Shown: piece by piece, positions 43,077 to 52,388 of the stretch
Layout: each line of letters starts with the position of its first letter
Numbering within the stretch: the first letter of the stretch is position 1
Origin: Prescottella soli
GTDB taxonomy: Bacteria > Actinomycetota > Actinomycetes > Mycobacteriales > Mycobacteriaceae
Assembly: GCF_040024445.1 (NCBI RefSeq)
Contig: NZ_CP157276.1
Location: forward strand, 3,224,001-3,288,000
Reading direction: 5' to 3'
DNA length: 64,000 bases
The notes under the pieces: model-generated
Seen by the model: only the letters and a program-made list of their open reading frames with translations
The model's database searches: none
Told to the model about the DNA's origin: nothing
Position numbers and translations under genes: made by a program

Positions 43077-43739
43077 TCACCGGCGTCCCGAAAGTCGGAA
43101 TTCGGCGATCTCGCGGGCGTTGTCGATCGCGTCGGCCACGGCGCGGTGGCGGTCGTCCGCGGTCTCCGCGGCCAGCACCGCGAACTTGTCCGCGGCGCCC
43201 ATCGGCACCCACGACGCCAGCGCGTAGAGGTGGTCGCCGGGCTGCTCGAGCACGTCGAACATGCGGGGCGGCGCGGGCGGCGGCGTGTCCCGCAGTTCGC
43301 GAACGCGGGTCAGCACGATGTACAGCTCGGTGATCTTGTCGGTGAGGTGCTGGAGCTGGCCGTCGGAGACGCGGCCCTGTGCGCCCACCGGCCACGGCTC
43401 CACCTCCGCGCACGGGTACGGGTCGTCGCCGAGCCAGTGCCGCACCCGGATCCGTTCCTCGCCGACGCAGTCCAACGCCCACCGGCCGTCGCCGATGCCG
43501 ACGTGGGAGACGATGCGCACCGCGGTGCCGATGTCGTTCCGGACGTCGTCGCCGCCCACCTCGTGGCCGCGCGCGATGAGGACGGTGCCGAACACCGGGC
43601 CCTCGGTCGCGCTCAGGCAGTCGCGCACCAGCGCCTGGTAGCGGGGCTCGAACACGTGCAGCGGAAGCCGTTCCCCGGGCAGCACTGCGGAGCCGAGGGG
43701 GAACATCGGCATAACGGTCATTCGACCAGGATCACCCAT
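43077..43739 (-). CDS. LON N-terminal (substrate-binding) domain protein
   Basis: 220 residues from ATG 43739, which shares a base with the stop of the DUF309 gene (TGATG), implying coupling; ATG 43721 is possible. MPMFPLGSAVLPGERLPLHVFEPRYQALVRDCLSATEGPVFGTVLI is the LON_substr_bdg signature. There is no AAA+ or protease part, so it is not a Lon protease but one of the free-standing domains widespread in actinobacteria. It may bind unfolded substrates or act in redox/stress adaptation. Confidence 0.88.
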   Translation of the reverse strand: MGDPGRMTVMPMFPLGSAVLPGERLPLHVFEPRYQALVRDCLSATEGPVFGTVLIARGHEVGGDDVRNDIGTAVRIVSHVGIGDGRWALDCVGEERIRVRHWLGDDPYPCAEVEPWPVGAQGRVSDGQLQHLTDKITELYIVLTRVRELRDTPPPAPPRMFDVLEQPGDHLYALASWVPMGAADKFAVLAAETADDRHRAVADAIDNAREIAEFRLSGRR

Positions 43740-44212
43740 CAGGGCATCCGGAGACGGGGAACCGGCACCGTGTCGGGCGGGGTGTCGCGATCCAGTTCGA
43801 CGATCAGATGGTCGGCCCACGCGACCAGGCCCGTGATGTCGAGCGCGTGCGGCGGGTTGTCCTCGTAGGGGACGATGCGGTGCCGGCCCTGGCGCAGCAG
43901 CGACACCGCGCCCGCCGGGTTGCCGCGCATCTGGTGCGTGACCGCGACCGCCAGCTGGGCCAGGCCCTGCCACAGCCCGCGTTCCTCGTGCGGCGCCTTC
44001 TTCCACGCGGATTCGAGGACCTCGTGCGCGTGGAACGGCAGGTCGTGGTCGAGCAGGCGTTGCGCCTCGGTGATCGCCTCGCTCGGCTCCAGGTTCAGGT
44101 CGTCGGGCATCGTCGGAAACCCTTCCTCGCCCCACTCCAGCGGCCGACCCAGGCGATCCCGGGGCCGGGCGTTGCGCGGCTTCCCGAGGGTGTCCCGATC
44201 GCGGTCGGCCAT
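43739..44212 (-). CDS. DUF309 protein
   Basis: 157 residues, beginning MADRDRDTLGKPRNARPRDRLGRPL, the conserved lead of actinobacterial DUF309 proteins. EAQRLLDHDLPFHAHEVLESAWKKAPHEERGLWQGLAQLAVAVTHQMRGNPAGAVSLLRQG is the all-helical DUF309 core with the HAHEVLE and ERGLWQGLAQ motifs. Function unknown. It is coupled to the LON-domain gene. Confidence 0.9.
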   Translation of the reverse strand: MADRDRDTLGKPRNARPRDRLGRPLEWGEEGFPTMPDDLNLEPSEAITEAQRLLDHDLPFHAHEVLESAWKKAPHEERGLWQGLAQLAVAVTHQMRGNPAGAVSLLRQGRHRIVPYEDNPPHALDITGLVAWADHLIVELDRDTPPDTVPVPRLRMP

Positions 44213-44359
44213 AGATGCAATCTAGTCGCCGACGGGGGTGTCGGGGGAGGGGTGGCGGGGTGGCCGGGTGCTGCTCCCGACGAGGATGCCCGCCGAGGGC
44301 AGGTCGCCGCGATCTCGCACCGGGCCGACGGGTACCACATCTAGATCGATCGACAGATT

Positions 44360-44387
44360 CATACTTTAGAAGTAATTTCAAAGTATG
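44360..44387 (+). promoter_or_regulatory. Operator CATACTTT-N12-AAAGTATG spanning the antitoxin start
   Basis: Two perfect 8-bp arms at 44360-44367 and 44380-44387 flank an AT-rich 12-bp centre. The right arm contains the ATG of the antitoxin gene at 44385. No Shine-Dalgarno is visible, so the message may be leaderless. A site over promoter and start fits autorepression by a toxin-antitoxin complex. Confidence 0.6.
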
Positions 44388-44861
44388 AGTGTGGATGAGG
44401 TGACGTTCTCGGAACTGCAGTTGCAGGGGAAAGCGACGGTCGAGCGGCTGCGCCGCTCACCGGCCCAGTCGCTGCGGGTGCGGCGCCGTGACGCCGAAGA
44501 CCTGGTACTCACCACTGCGGCACGGGCGGAGCTCGAGCACAAGGCGGCATCGGTCACCACACGGATGTTCGTGGCGTTGATGCAGCGCGACGGGCGGGCT
44601 CGGGAATTGGTCACCGATGTGCTGCCCGAGGTGTTCCCGTGGGTGGCGTTCCTCTCGCGTGAGGAGGTGGAGGTGTTTGTCGTCGAGTTGGTGACGACCC
44701 TGCGGGCCGCGGAGTCGCTCGACAACCCCGCCCCGGTGGTGCAGGTGATCGACGCCTGGCGGCACACCGCCGAGGTACTGGCCGATCCGGAGTTGGCGGC
44801 GATCCTGGCGGCCGACACCGATGAGGACCTCGGTGTGGTTCCCGCGCCGGACGTTTCGTGA
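44385..44861 (+). CDS. Probable antitoxin of a type II toxin-antitoxin pair
   Basis: 158 residues. The N-terminal MSVDEVTFSELQLQGKATVERLRRSPAQSLRVRRRDAEDLVL resembles prevent-host-death/Phd-like DNA-binding regions. The remainder is helical (FPWVAFLSREEVEVFVVELVTTLRAAESLD). The role is inferred from the adjacent RelE-like gene, the overlap of 4 bases (GTGA) and the operator over its start. It is long for an antitoxin (typically 70-100), so the C-terminal 80 residues may have a further role. Confidence 0.65.
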   Translation: MSVDEVTFSELQLQGKATVERLRRSPAQSLRVRRRDAEDLVLTTAARAELEHKAASVTTRMFVALMQRDGRARELVTDVLPEVFPWVAFLSREEVEVFVVELVTTLRAAESLDNPAPVVQVIDAWRHTAEVLADPELAAILAADTDEDLGVVPAPDVS

Positions 44862-45214
44862 GCCCGAAACGCGGCGACGGTGTCGCTCCACCGGCCGATC
44901 CGGCAGGTGGGTGGGAGCTGAGGTTCGCCACCACCGACGCGGTCAAGGGCTGGGAAGCGCTGTGCCAGCAGGCGCCGGCAAACGTCCTCACCGCCTGGAA
45001 CGAGTTGCGCTCACGCCCGGACACCGCGCCGCCGACCTCACGGCACCATCAGCTCAAAGGCTCGCTCGCCACCGCCGCCCACGGTGGGACGGTGATGGAG
45101 CAATGGCAGTACGAGGTCACCGCCGGTGGACGCCTCTGGTACCTCGTCGACACCCCACGCCGCACCCTGTGGATCAAAGCTGCCGGTACCAGTCACCCCA
45201 AAGCCACCGACTAG
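44858..45214 (+). CDS. RelE/ParE-like toxin
   Basis: 118 residues from a GTG overlapping the antitoxin stop. WELRFATTDAVKGWEALCQQAPANVLTAWNELRSRP, SRHHQLKGSLATAAHGGTVMEQWQYEVTAGGRLWYLVDTPRRTLWIKAAGTSHPKAT has the RelE-fold order: helix pair, LKG, QYEV-GGRLWY strand and W-x-AGT-HPK end. It would be an mRNA-cleaving or growth-arrest toxin neutralised by the preceding gene. Activity is inferred. Confidence 0.7.
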   Translation: MSPKRGDGVAPPADPAGGWELRFATTDAVKGWEALCQQAPANVLTAWNELRSRPDTAPPTSRHHQLKGSLATAAHGGTVMEQWQYEVTAGGRLWYLVDTPRRTLWIKAAGTSHPKATD

Positions 45215-45265
45215 CTGGACGTACCCAAGCAGGGCCGTTTCTCACCCGCAGCAGGCGGATCGGGG

Positions 45266-45303
45266 CAAAGAAAAACCCGGTATCGCAGATGCGATACCGG
45301 GTT
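45266..45303 (-). terminator. Intrinsic terminator of the initiator tRNA
   Basis: On the minus strand a 13-bp perfect stem (45291-45303 pairing with 45274-45286, loop AGAT) is followed by TTTTTCTTT. It sits 6 bases after the tRNA 3' end. It may also stop toxin transcription arriving from the other side. Confidence 0.9.
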
Positions 45304-45309
45304 CCTCGG

Positions 45310-45386
45310 TGGTAGCGGGGACAGGATTTGAACCTGCGACCTCTGGGTTATGAGCCCAGCGAGCTACCGAGCTGCTCCACCCCGCG
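45310..45386 (-). tRNA. Initiator tRNA-Met (fMet, anticodon CAT)
   Basis: 77 nt including the encoded CCA. The acceptor arm begins CGCGGGG and ends CCCCGCT-ACCA, so the first base pair is a C-A mismatch, a mark of bacterial initiator tRNA. The anticodon loop is CTCATAA inside the stem CTGGG/CCCAG, with the three G-C pairs needed for P-site entry. The T loop GTTCAAATC is intact. Confidence 0.95.
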
Positions 45387-45541
45387 TCGGTAATTTCAGC
45401 TTACACGACTATTCGGGGCCGATTTACCATCGAGGCGATCCGCGGCTGTGTTCCCGGTCACCGGAACGACGGTCCGCGGGGTTGAGTCGCCGCCTTAATG
45501 TGCGGGGGTACTGCACGGCGAGGGATCCGGAGGGGTTCGCA

Positions 45542-46354
45542 ATGGCACTGCTCGAGAACAAGGTCGCCTTCATCACCGGCGCGGCGCGCGGACAGGGACG
45601 CAACCACGCGGTGCGCTTCGCCCGCGAGGGCGCGGACATCGTCGCACTCGACGTCTGCGCGCCGGTGTCCGACGACGTCGGCTACCCGGCGGCGACGCCC
45701 GAGGACCTCGAGGAGACCGCGCGCCTGGTGCGCGCCGAGGGCCGCGAGATCGTCACCGCGATCGGCGACGTGCGCGACCAGACGGCGCTGCAGGCCGCCG
45801 TCGACGCCGGGGTGGAGCGCTTCGGCCGCCTCGACGTCGTGGTCGCCAACGCTGGCATCTCGACGTGGAACCGCTTCTGGGAGATGCCCGAGGAGCAGTG
45901 GACCACGATGATCGACATCAACCTCAACGGCGTGTGGCGCACCCTCAAGGCGGCGGTGCCCGCGATGATCGACGGCGGCCGCGGCGGCTCCATCATCGTC
46001 GTCAGCTCGGCCGCCGGCCTCAAGGCCAGCCCCGGCACGGCCAACTACACCTCCGCCAAGCACGGTCTGGTGGGCCTGACGAAGACCGCGGCGATCGAGT
46101 TGGGCGAGTTCGGGATTCGCGTCAACTCGATCCACCCGGGCGCGGTGGACACCCCGATGGGCCAGGACGCCAACGTCGGCAAGATCCTCATGCAGTACCC
46201 GCGTTACCTCGACAACTACAAGTGGCCGCTCGCCGGGCTGGACAAGTGCAGCGTCGACGACGTCTCCGAGGCGGTGCTCTACCTCGCCAGCGACCGGTCG
46301 CGCACCGTCACCGGATCGCAGATGGTGCTGGACCTGGGCATCACGTCCATCTGA
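45542..46354 (+). CDS. Mycofactocin-type SDR family oxidoreductase (second copy)
   Basis: 270 residues, GGAGGGG seven bases before the ATG. FITGAARGQGRNHAVRFAREGADIVALDVC, VVVANAGIST and SSAAGL...NYTSAKHGLVGL (Y-x3-K) are the cofactor and active-site motifs. VNSIHPGAVDTPMGQD and the C-terminal TGSQMVLDLGITSI complete the fold. It is clearly paralogous to 20851-21684 and belongs to the mycofactocin-coupled SDR group. Substrate unknown. Confidence 0.9.
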   Translation: MALLENKVAFITGAARGQGRNHAVRFAREGADIVALDVCAPVSDDVGYPAATPEDLEETARLVRAEGREIVTAIGDVRDQTALQAAVDAGVERFGRLDVVVANAGISTWNRFWEMPEEQWTTMIDINLNGVWRTLKAAVPAMIDGGRGGSIIVVSSAAGLKASPGTANYTSAKHGLVGLTKTAAIELGEFGIRVNSIHPGAVDTPMGQDANVGKILMQYPRYLDNYKWPLAGLDKCSVDDVSEAVLYLASDRSRTVTGSQMVLDLGITSI

Positions 46355-46376
46355 CGCGTCCCCGGGAGCGGCGCGG

Positions 46377-48280
<1,904 letters not shown>

Positions 48281-48787
48281 ATGAGTCGAGCAAGGATTGG
48301 GGTCGGTGCAGCGGCGATGGCTGCGGCCGCGGCCCTCGGGTTCGCCGGTACTGCTCAGGCGGTCGCGCCTGTCAACGCGATTCCGACGGCGGACAACACC
48401 CTCTGCGGGAATGTTTACGCGGGAACCTGGGTCGAGAATGGCGCTCCGCCTGCGGGCGCCACCGCTCTCCAGGGCGCTACCGTCTCCGCGACGGTGTACG
48501 ACAAGAACAACGTCGCGCAGACGACTCAGGCTTCGAGTACGAATGCTACGGGCGGGTACTGCATCACTGACACGTCCGGAACGTTGAAGTCGACCGTCCT
48601 TGCCGGGGGGTACGCGGTGCTCACCGCCACATCGCTGCCGGCGGGCCACACGATCAATCCCCCGAGTTCAAACCCCTGGGCGACAAGTGGTGGCCAGACC
48701 AAGATCGACACCGGAGTATTCCTCGCCCATCAGTATGGCGGGTTGCTGAGCTCGAAGGCTTACCAGTTCCACTTCGCAACCACCTAA
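48281..48787 (+). CDS. Small secreted protein of unknown function
   Basis: 168 residues with GGAGGT eight bases before the ATG. Signal peptide MSRARIGVGAAAMAAAAALGFAGTAQA, cleavage near residue 27. The mature part is rich in Ala, Thr, Ser, Gly; two cysteines (Cys42, Cys94) could form a disulfide. LQGATVSATVYDKNN, TNATGGYCITDTSG and LAGGYAVLTATSLPAGHT resemble a transthyretin-like or Cna-B-type beta sandwich. It is followed by a hairpin terminator and precedes the micro-ORF cluster, with which it shares an upstream palindrome. Cell-envelope location is likely. Confidence 0.8.
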   Translation: MSRARIGVGAAAMAAAAALGFAGTAQAVAPVNAIPTADNTLCGNVYAGTWVENGAPPAGATALQGATVSATVYDKNNVAQTTQASSTNATGGYCITDTSGTLKSTVLAGGYAVLTATSLPAGHTINPPSSNPWATSGGQTKIDTGVFLAHQYGGLLSSKAYQFHFATT

Positions 48788-48843
48788 ACTTCGCATCAGC
48801 GAGTGGCGACGTCTGACGTTGCCGCGATCTGCTCCTGATGAAG

Positions 48844-48889
48844 GACAGGCCTCGGGTGGGTCACTTCGGTGGCGCACTCGAGGCCTGTC
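48844..48889 (+). terminator. Hairpin downstream of the secreted-protein gene
   Basis: GACAGGCCTCG at 48844-48854 pairs perfectly with CGAGGCCTGTC at 48879-48889. The loop is 24 bases and no T-run follows, so efficiency is uncertain, but position 57 bp after the stop fits a terminator. Confidence 0.6.
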
Positions 48890-49790
48890 GGCGTTGCCGG
48901 CCATGCTTGGTTCATTTCTCTCCGCGGATGGCAAACGAGCCCACCAGGCCGACCTCCCGAGGATTACGTGCACGGCGGTCGGCAGTATTAGCGCAGCCCG
49001 CTGTCGCGCCGTGGGCCAGGTTGGTGTTGGAGAAAGGGTCGGCGACACAGTAGCCGGACCACATCCTATGGCGGCGCGGCTTCTCGATCGTGGCGCCGAC
49101 CGTCGGGCCCGGGGCGCAGCTACTAGCGTTTGAATAGCTGATAGCTGGATCCGACGATGTTACGGGTTGCTTCATAACGGTCGACCGCCCGCTGCCGTTG
49201 GTCGTCCCGACCCGGTCTGGCCGCTGCGGGATTGTGCGTACCAGTAGCTGGTCCTACCGGGGAGCTGTGCGACCAGAGCGTGTTGGCGGCGTCGGATTGG
49301 GCGGCGCCAAGCGCAGATTAGCCGCTGGGAGCCGGCGTGCTGCGAGGGTTGATCGGCTGCACAGCCAGCCGCTCGCCTCAAACAGTTAATTGTTCAAAAT
49401 TGTACTCCAGTGCAATTATTCCAATCCGCCAAATGCGATCGACAACGCGCTCGAGACTAGCGCATTTCGGTGCGACTACAGCGGGGTTTAGCTGCGCGGA
49501 AACGCCAGGTCGCGGGCCCTCTTGGGTGGTAGCGATCGGGGCGAAAAGGACATCGCTCGTAGTATTTTGAAGGTCCTTGCCGAAAAGCTACCCAAATTGG
49601 ACCGGCTTGCGTTACCTTCAGTGCCATCACAGCCGCAGGGGTGTCAGGGTGGGGCAATCGGGGGGCCCGGCGTGAGGACTTCTGGAGTGTTCTGTGTGCT
49701 GCTCGATATCGCTCTTCATGGAAGATGGGGGCGACGCCGGGCAGGTATTCGAGGAATGGGTCCAACAACGATGAGAGGGTGGGATTTCGT
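48890..49790. other. 900-bp region with AT-rich regulatory segment before the micro-ORFs
   Basis: No convincing gene. Short open frames on both strands lack ribosome binding sites and homology-like patterns. 49380-49440 is markedly AT-rich and holds the second palindrome (49398-49417), with AAATGCG/CGCATTT arms around 49430-49467 and GCGCATTTCGGT at 49460-49471. The leader of the micro-ORF message therefore probably spans 49480-49790. Confidence 0.45.
49398..49417 (+). promoter_or_regulatory. Palindrome AATTGTACTCCAGTGCAATT, copy 2
   Basis: This matches copy 1 at 48009-48028 at 16 of 20 positions and keeps the dyad AATTG-N-ACT..AGT-N-CAATT. It lies about 390 bp upstream of the first micro-ORF. 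The two copies point to a common regulator. Confidence 0.6.
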
Positions 49791-49922
49791 ATGAGCGTGA
49801 TGTTCTTGGATGCGACAGCAAAGTTGCTGCAAGATCTGGTGGGCAATGTGTACCTCGGATCGTTCATGCCGGGTATTGACGGCGCCACAGGCTCGCTGGT
49901 CCAGGCCATCGGACTCAGCTGA
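49791..49922 (+). CDS. Micro-ORF 1 (43 aa, amphipathic)
   Basis: Starts ATGAGCGTGATG; GAGAGGGTGGG lies 8-18 bases upstream. The peptide runs MSVMFLDATAKLLQDLVGNV, then YLGSFMPGIDGATGSLVQAI and ends GLS. It has no signal peptide, no Cys, net negative charge, and a helix with Leu/Val on one face (LDATAKLLQDLVGNVYLG). The length and composition resemble PorA/PorH mini-porins. First of five consecutive small genes in one direction. Homology could not be tested. Confidence 0.6.
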   Translation: MSVMFLDATAKLLQDLVGNVYLGSFMPGIDGATGSLVQAIGLS

Positions 49923-49971
49923 CGGCGGCCGCGAGTAACCTCCCAAACTATTCTGACGACAGGAGTGGACG

Positions 49972-50091
49972 ATGGATCTGGGATCGATCGCCAAAATGTT
50001 CGAGCCGCCGTACGGGGATATTGTGAAGCAGATCATCGGGATGGTTCTATTCATGCCGATTGCTGCATCGGTAGTCCCCAATATGTTCTAG
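49972..50091 (+). CDS. Micro-ORF 2 (39 aa, hydrophobic helix)
   Basis: AGGAG seven bases before the ATG is a clear ribosome binding site. The peptide begins MDLGSIAKMFEPPYGDIVKQ and continues IIGMVLFMPIAASVVPNMF, a polar/amphipathic half followed by a 19-residue hydrophobic half long enough to cross a membrane. No signal peptidase site. 49 bp separate it from micro-ORF 1. Confidence 0.7.
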   Translation: MDLGSIAKMFEPPYGDIVKQIIGMVLFMPIAASVVPNMF

Positions 50092-50136
50092 ACCCTTCAT
50101 TCCGGGCTTCGGCAATTTTGAGGAGAGTGAATCGTA

Positions 50137-50334
50137 GTGGATACCGGTAGTCTCGTAAACCTGATTACGAGCGTTGACGTGGGATCTTTGATACCAGTGC
50201 TTGCACCTCTGCAGGACCTGTCTAACGCACTGTTCAAGGCTATCGGCGATGTCATCGCCCTGTGGCCGGCAGGTTCGGCTGTTTCGAACAGCAGCATCCA
50301 GGCGGCCCTCGGCTCTGTCGGCGGCCTGTCATAA
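50137..50334 (+). CDS. Micro-ORF 3 (65 aa, PorH-like amphipathic peptide)
   Basis: GTG start behind GAGGAGAG. The peptide includes MDTGSLVNLITSVDVGSLIP, VLAPLQDLSNALFKAIGDVI and ALWPAGSAVSNSSIQAALGS, ending VGGLS. It is acidic, rich in Leu, Ser, Ala and Gly, without Cys. Size and pattern (short helices with D-L-S-N-A-L type spacing) are reminiscent of corynebacterial PorH (57 residues). Longest of the five; a close run with micro-ORF 4 (13 bp gap). Confidence 0.72.
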   Translation: MDTGSLVNLITSVDVGSLIPVLAPLQDLSNALFKAIGDVIALWPAGSAVSNSSIQAALGSVGGLS

Positions 50335-50347
50335 GAAAGGGAAGAAC

Positions 50348-50452
50348 ATGTTCGATCTATCATTCACCTACAGTTCCGACATCGTGAAGTTTGGATCTGT
50401 CGATCTGGTGAACACTTTCGCCAAGTATCTGACCGCCCTGTCTGTTTGGTGA
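50348..50452 (+). CDS. Micro-ORF 4 (34 aa)
   Basis: AAAGGGAAG lies directly before the ATG. The peptide is MFDLSFTYSSDIVKFGSVDL followed by VNTFAKYLTALSVW. Aromatic residues are spread along an amphipathic helix and the end is LSVW. The third-base choices are plausible for real coding and the gap to micro-ORF 3 is 13 bp. No known family recognised. Confidence 0.7.
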   Translation: MFDLSFTYSSDIVKFGSVDLVNTFAKYLTALSVW

Positions 50453-50516
50453 GCGTGTCCGAGGAGTGCCTGGAGGCCTCCTCTGTCCAGTCCATCGTCT
50501 AGAGGAAGGTGTTGAG

Positions 50517-50618
50517 ATGCTGCAGGGTTATGTGGATAAGATGATCCGATGGGTGGGTATGGTGCTTGACCTGACGGCCACTGGAAGCAAGTTCATCAAG
50601 GATCCGCCCGTCAAGTGA
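50517..50618 (+). CDS. Micro-ORF 5 (33 aa)
   Basis: AGAGGAAGG eight bases before the ATG. The peptide is MLQGYVDKMIRWVGMVLDLT followed by ATGSKFIKDPPVK. The first 20 residues make an amphipathic helix with Trp; the tail is basic, unlike the acidic earlier peptides. A PorA-like partner of opposite charge is a possibility. It ends 76 bp before a strong hairpin. A GC-rich stem in the gap to micro-ORF 4 (50461-50483, GAGGAG/CTCCTC) could be an RNA processing site. Confidence 0.7.
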   Translation: MLQGYVDKMIRWVGMVLDLTATGSKFIKDPPVK

Positions 50619-50693
50619 TCGACTCGAGTGTAATGAGTCATCGTTTCTGGATCCCTACGCAAAATCTGAGTGGTTGGCAGTCTGTCCGTGTGT

Positions 50694-50739
50694 GAAGTCG
50701 AGGTTCCTTTGTGCTCCAGCGGAGGGGAACCTCGACTTC
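50694..50739 (+). terminator. Terminator of the micro-ORF cluster
   Basis: A 14-bp perfect stem: GAAGTCGAGGTTCC at 50694-50707 with GGAACCTCGACTTC at 50726-50739. The 18-base loop is unusual but the stem is the strongest in this region and sits directly after the cluster. It marks the end of the transcription unit. Confidence 0.75.
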
Positions 50740-50813
50740 GCAACATTATGAATGTGGTGCATAGATGTTTGGCGGGCCGCTCCGTGTGGCCGGTGCGCCG
50801 TACGGAGTGATTC

Positions 50814-52274
50814 ATGCATGCGTCTCAGCAGCTCGCCTCAGGAATCGAACTTTTGGATCCGCGCGACGCCGATTTCGTCTACAACGAGTACGACGGCCAC
50901 CTGAGCCATCTGCTTGCCGTGTACCTCTTCGACACCTCGCGGCACCCGGACGCCGAGTTCTCGCAAGATAAGGCGGTCGAGTGGGCCACCGCGCGACTCG
51001 GCCACCACCGCATGTTCACGCACACCATCCGGCGCGTACCGCTGGGCCTCGAGCACCCGCACTGGGCGCCCGCCCCGGACTTCGACGTCCGCGACCACGT
51101 GCGGGTCACCGCGATCACCGCATCCGGCTGGGCCCCACTGCAACAACACCTCGACACACTGCTGACCACGCGGATGGACCTCACCCGCCCGCCGTGGGAA
51201 CTGCACTTCTTCACTGGCGTGGAAGGACTCGGCGATTTACCCGGCCGGCTGACGGCTGTGGTGCTCAAAGCCCACCACAGCGCGGGCGACGGACTGGCGG
51301 TCCTGGAACTGGCCCAGAACATCTTCTCGGACAACGTGCGGCCGGCCGGCGTCGAACGCGCCGTGCCGTTCTTGCGCGGGCGGATGTTTATGAAGTCGGT
51401 GTTGGATCTCCCCCGACAGCTACTCCGGTTCGCCAAGGAAGTCCCCGGCAACCGCGCGGCCGGCCGGGCAGTGAAGGAGGCAGAGGCCGCCAGCGAATGG
51501 GGCGAGTATCTCCGCGAGCAGCCCGCCATCCGCTTCAACGGCAAGGCGAGCGGATCCGGATCGATGGCGCCGATAACCCTGTCCACGAGTGTGATTCGGC
51601 GAATCAGAGATGTGGTTCCGGGGGCCACCGTCAACGATGCCCTGCTCGCCGTCGTCGGCGGAGCTCTCGCGCGGTACCTGGCAGAGAAGGGTAAACCGCA
51701 CAAGGGGTCCCTGGCGGCGATGGTGCCGCGATCCATGCGCAAGGTGGAGGAATGGGAGTCGGCGAACCGTCTGGCGGTCATGGTCGTCGACATGCACACC
51801 GACGTCCTGAACCCACTCGATCGGTTGGCGCGCATCGCCCAGTCGTCGAAGTCGGAGAAGACCCGCACCTCCCACCTCGCGTCCCGCCGCCTCGCGGCCG
51901 TGGTCGAGGCAGCGCCGCCACCCCTGCTGAGGCTGATCGCATACTCGCGCAAGAAGAACACCCACGACCTCAGCCGCCCCCGCTACCAGCACACGATGGT
52001 CAGCAACATGCCCTTCTCGATCGCGGGCTTCACGCTCAACGGCGCACCGGCGGTGGCGGTGATCGGGGCCCAACCGCCTGTCGATGGAGACGGTCTGCGT
52101 CACTTCGTCGTGACGACCGCGGACGGCAGCCTGATGCTGACGGTGGTCGCCGATTCGGCGACGATGCCCGACCCGGACCACTACCTTGGCCTGATTCGCG
52201 CGAGTCTCGCCGAACTCGAGGAGGCCGCGGCCGACGCGACGAAACAGGACCCGTCGGACGAGATCGCCTCCTGA
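50814..52274 (+). CDS. WS/DGAT-family acyltransferase (wax ester synthase/diacylglycerol acyltransferase)
   Basis: 486 residues; GGAGTG precedes the ATG. The catalytic HHxxxDG motif is HHSAGDG at residues 154-160. Other marks are RPPWELHFFTGVEGL, ATVNDALLAVVGGALARYL and the C-terminal VSNMPFSIAGFTLNGAPAVAVIGAQPPVDGDGLRHFVVTTADGSLMLTV. It transfers an acyl group from acyl-CoA to diacylglycerol or an alcohol to make storage lipid. Rhodococci carry many copies. It follows the micro-ORF cluster but has its own ribosome binding site and a terminator before it. Confidence 0.92.
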   Translation: MHASQQLASGIELLDPRDADFVYNEYDGHLSHLLAVYLFDTSRHPDAEFSQDKAVEWATARLGHHRMFTHTIRRVPLGLEHPHWAPAPDFDVRDHVRVTAITASGWAPLQQHLDTLLTTRMDLTRPPWELHFFTGVEGLGDLPGRLTAVVLKAHHSAGDGLAVLELAQNIFSDNVRPAGVERAVPFLRGRMFMKSVLDLPRQLLRFAKEVPGNRAAGRAVKEAEAASEWGEYLREQPAIRFNGKASGSGSMAPITLSTSVIRRIRDVVPGATVNDALLAVVGGALARYLAEKGKPHKGSLAAMVPRSMRKVEEWESANRLAVMVVDMHTDVLNPLDRLARIAQSSKSEKTRTSHLASRRLAAVVEAAPPPLLRLIAYSRKKNTHDLSRPRYQHTMVSNMPFSIAGFTLNGAPAVAVIGAQPPVDGDGLRHFVVTTADGSLMLTVVADSATMPDPDHYLGLIRASLAELEEAAADATKQDPSDEIAS

Positions 52275-52388
52275 CCGGATCCGCCGCGTGCGGCGCAACC
52301 TGCCTGCTCGAGCTCGCGCCGCCCGCGCGCCTTCGCCGCTAGTCTGATACCCAACGTGCCGCACCACACGAGCCGATCGGAGTGGACG

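Noticed and set aside
48912-49175. A minus-strand 87-codon frame between the secreted-protein gene and the micro-ORFs
   Set aside because: No ribosome binding site or recognisable motif.
49522-49794. A 90-codon frame overlapping the start of micro-ORF 1 (stop at ATGA)
   Set aside because: It overlaps the start neatly, but its sequence lacks any pattern and runs through the presumed leader; a leader peptide role is possible but unsupported.
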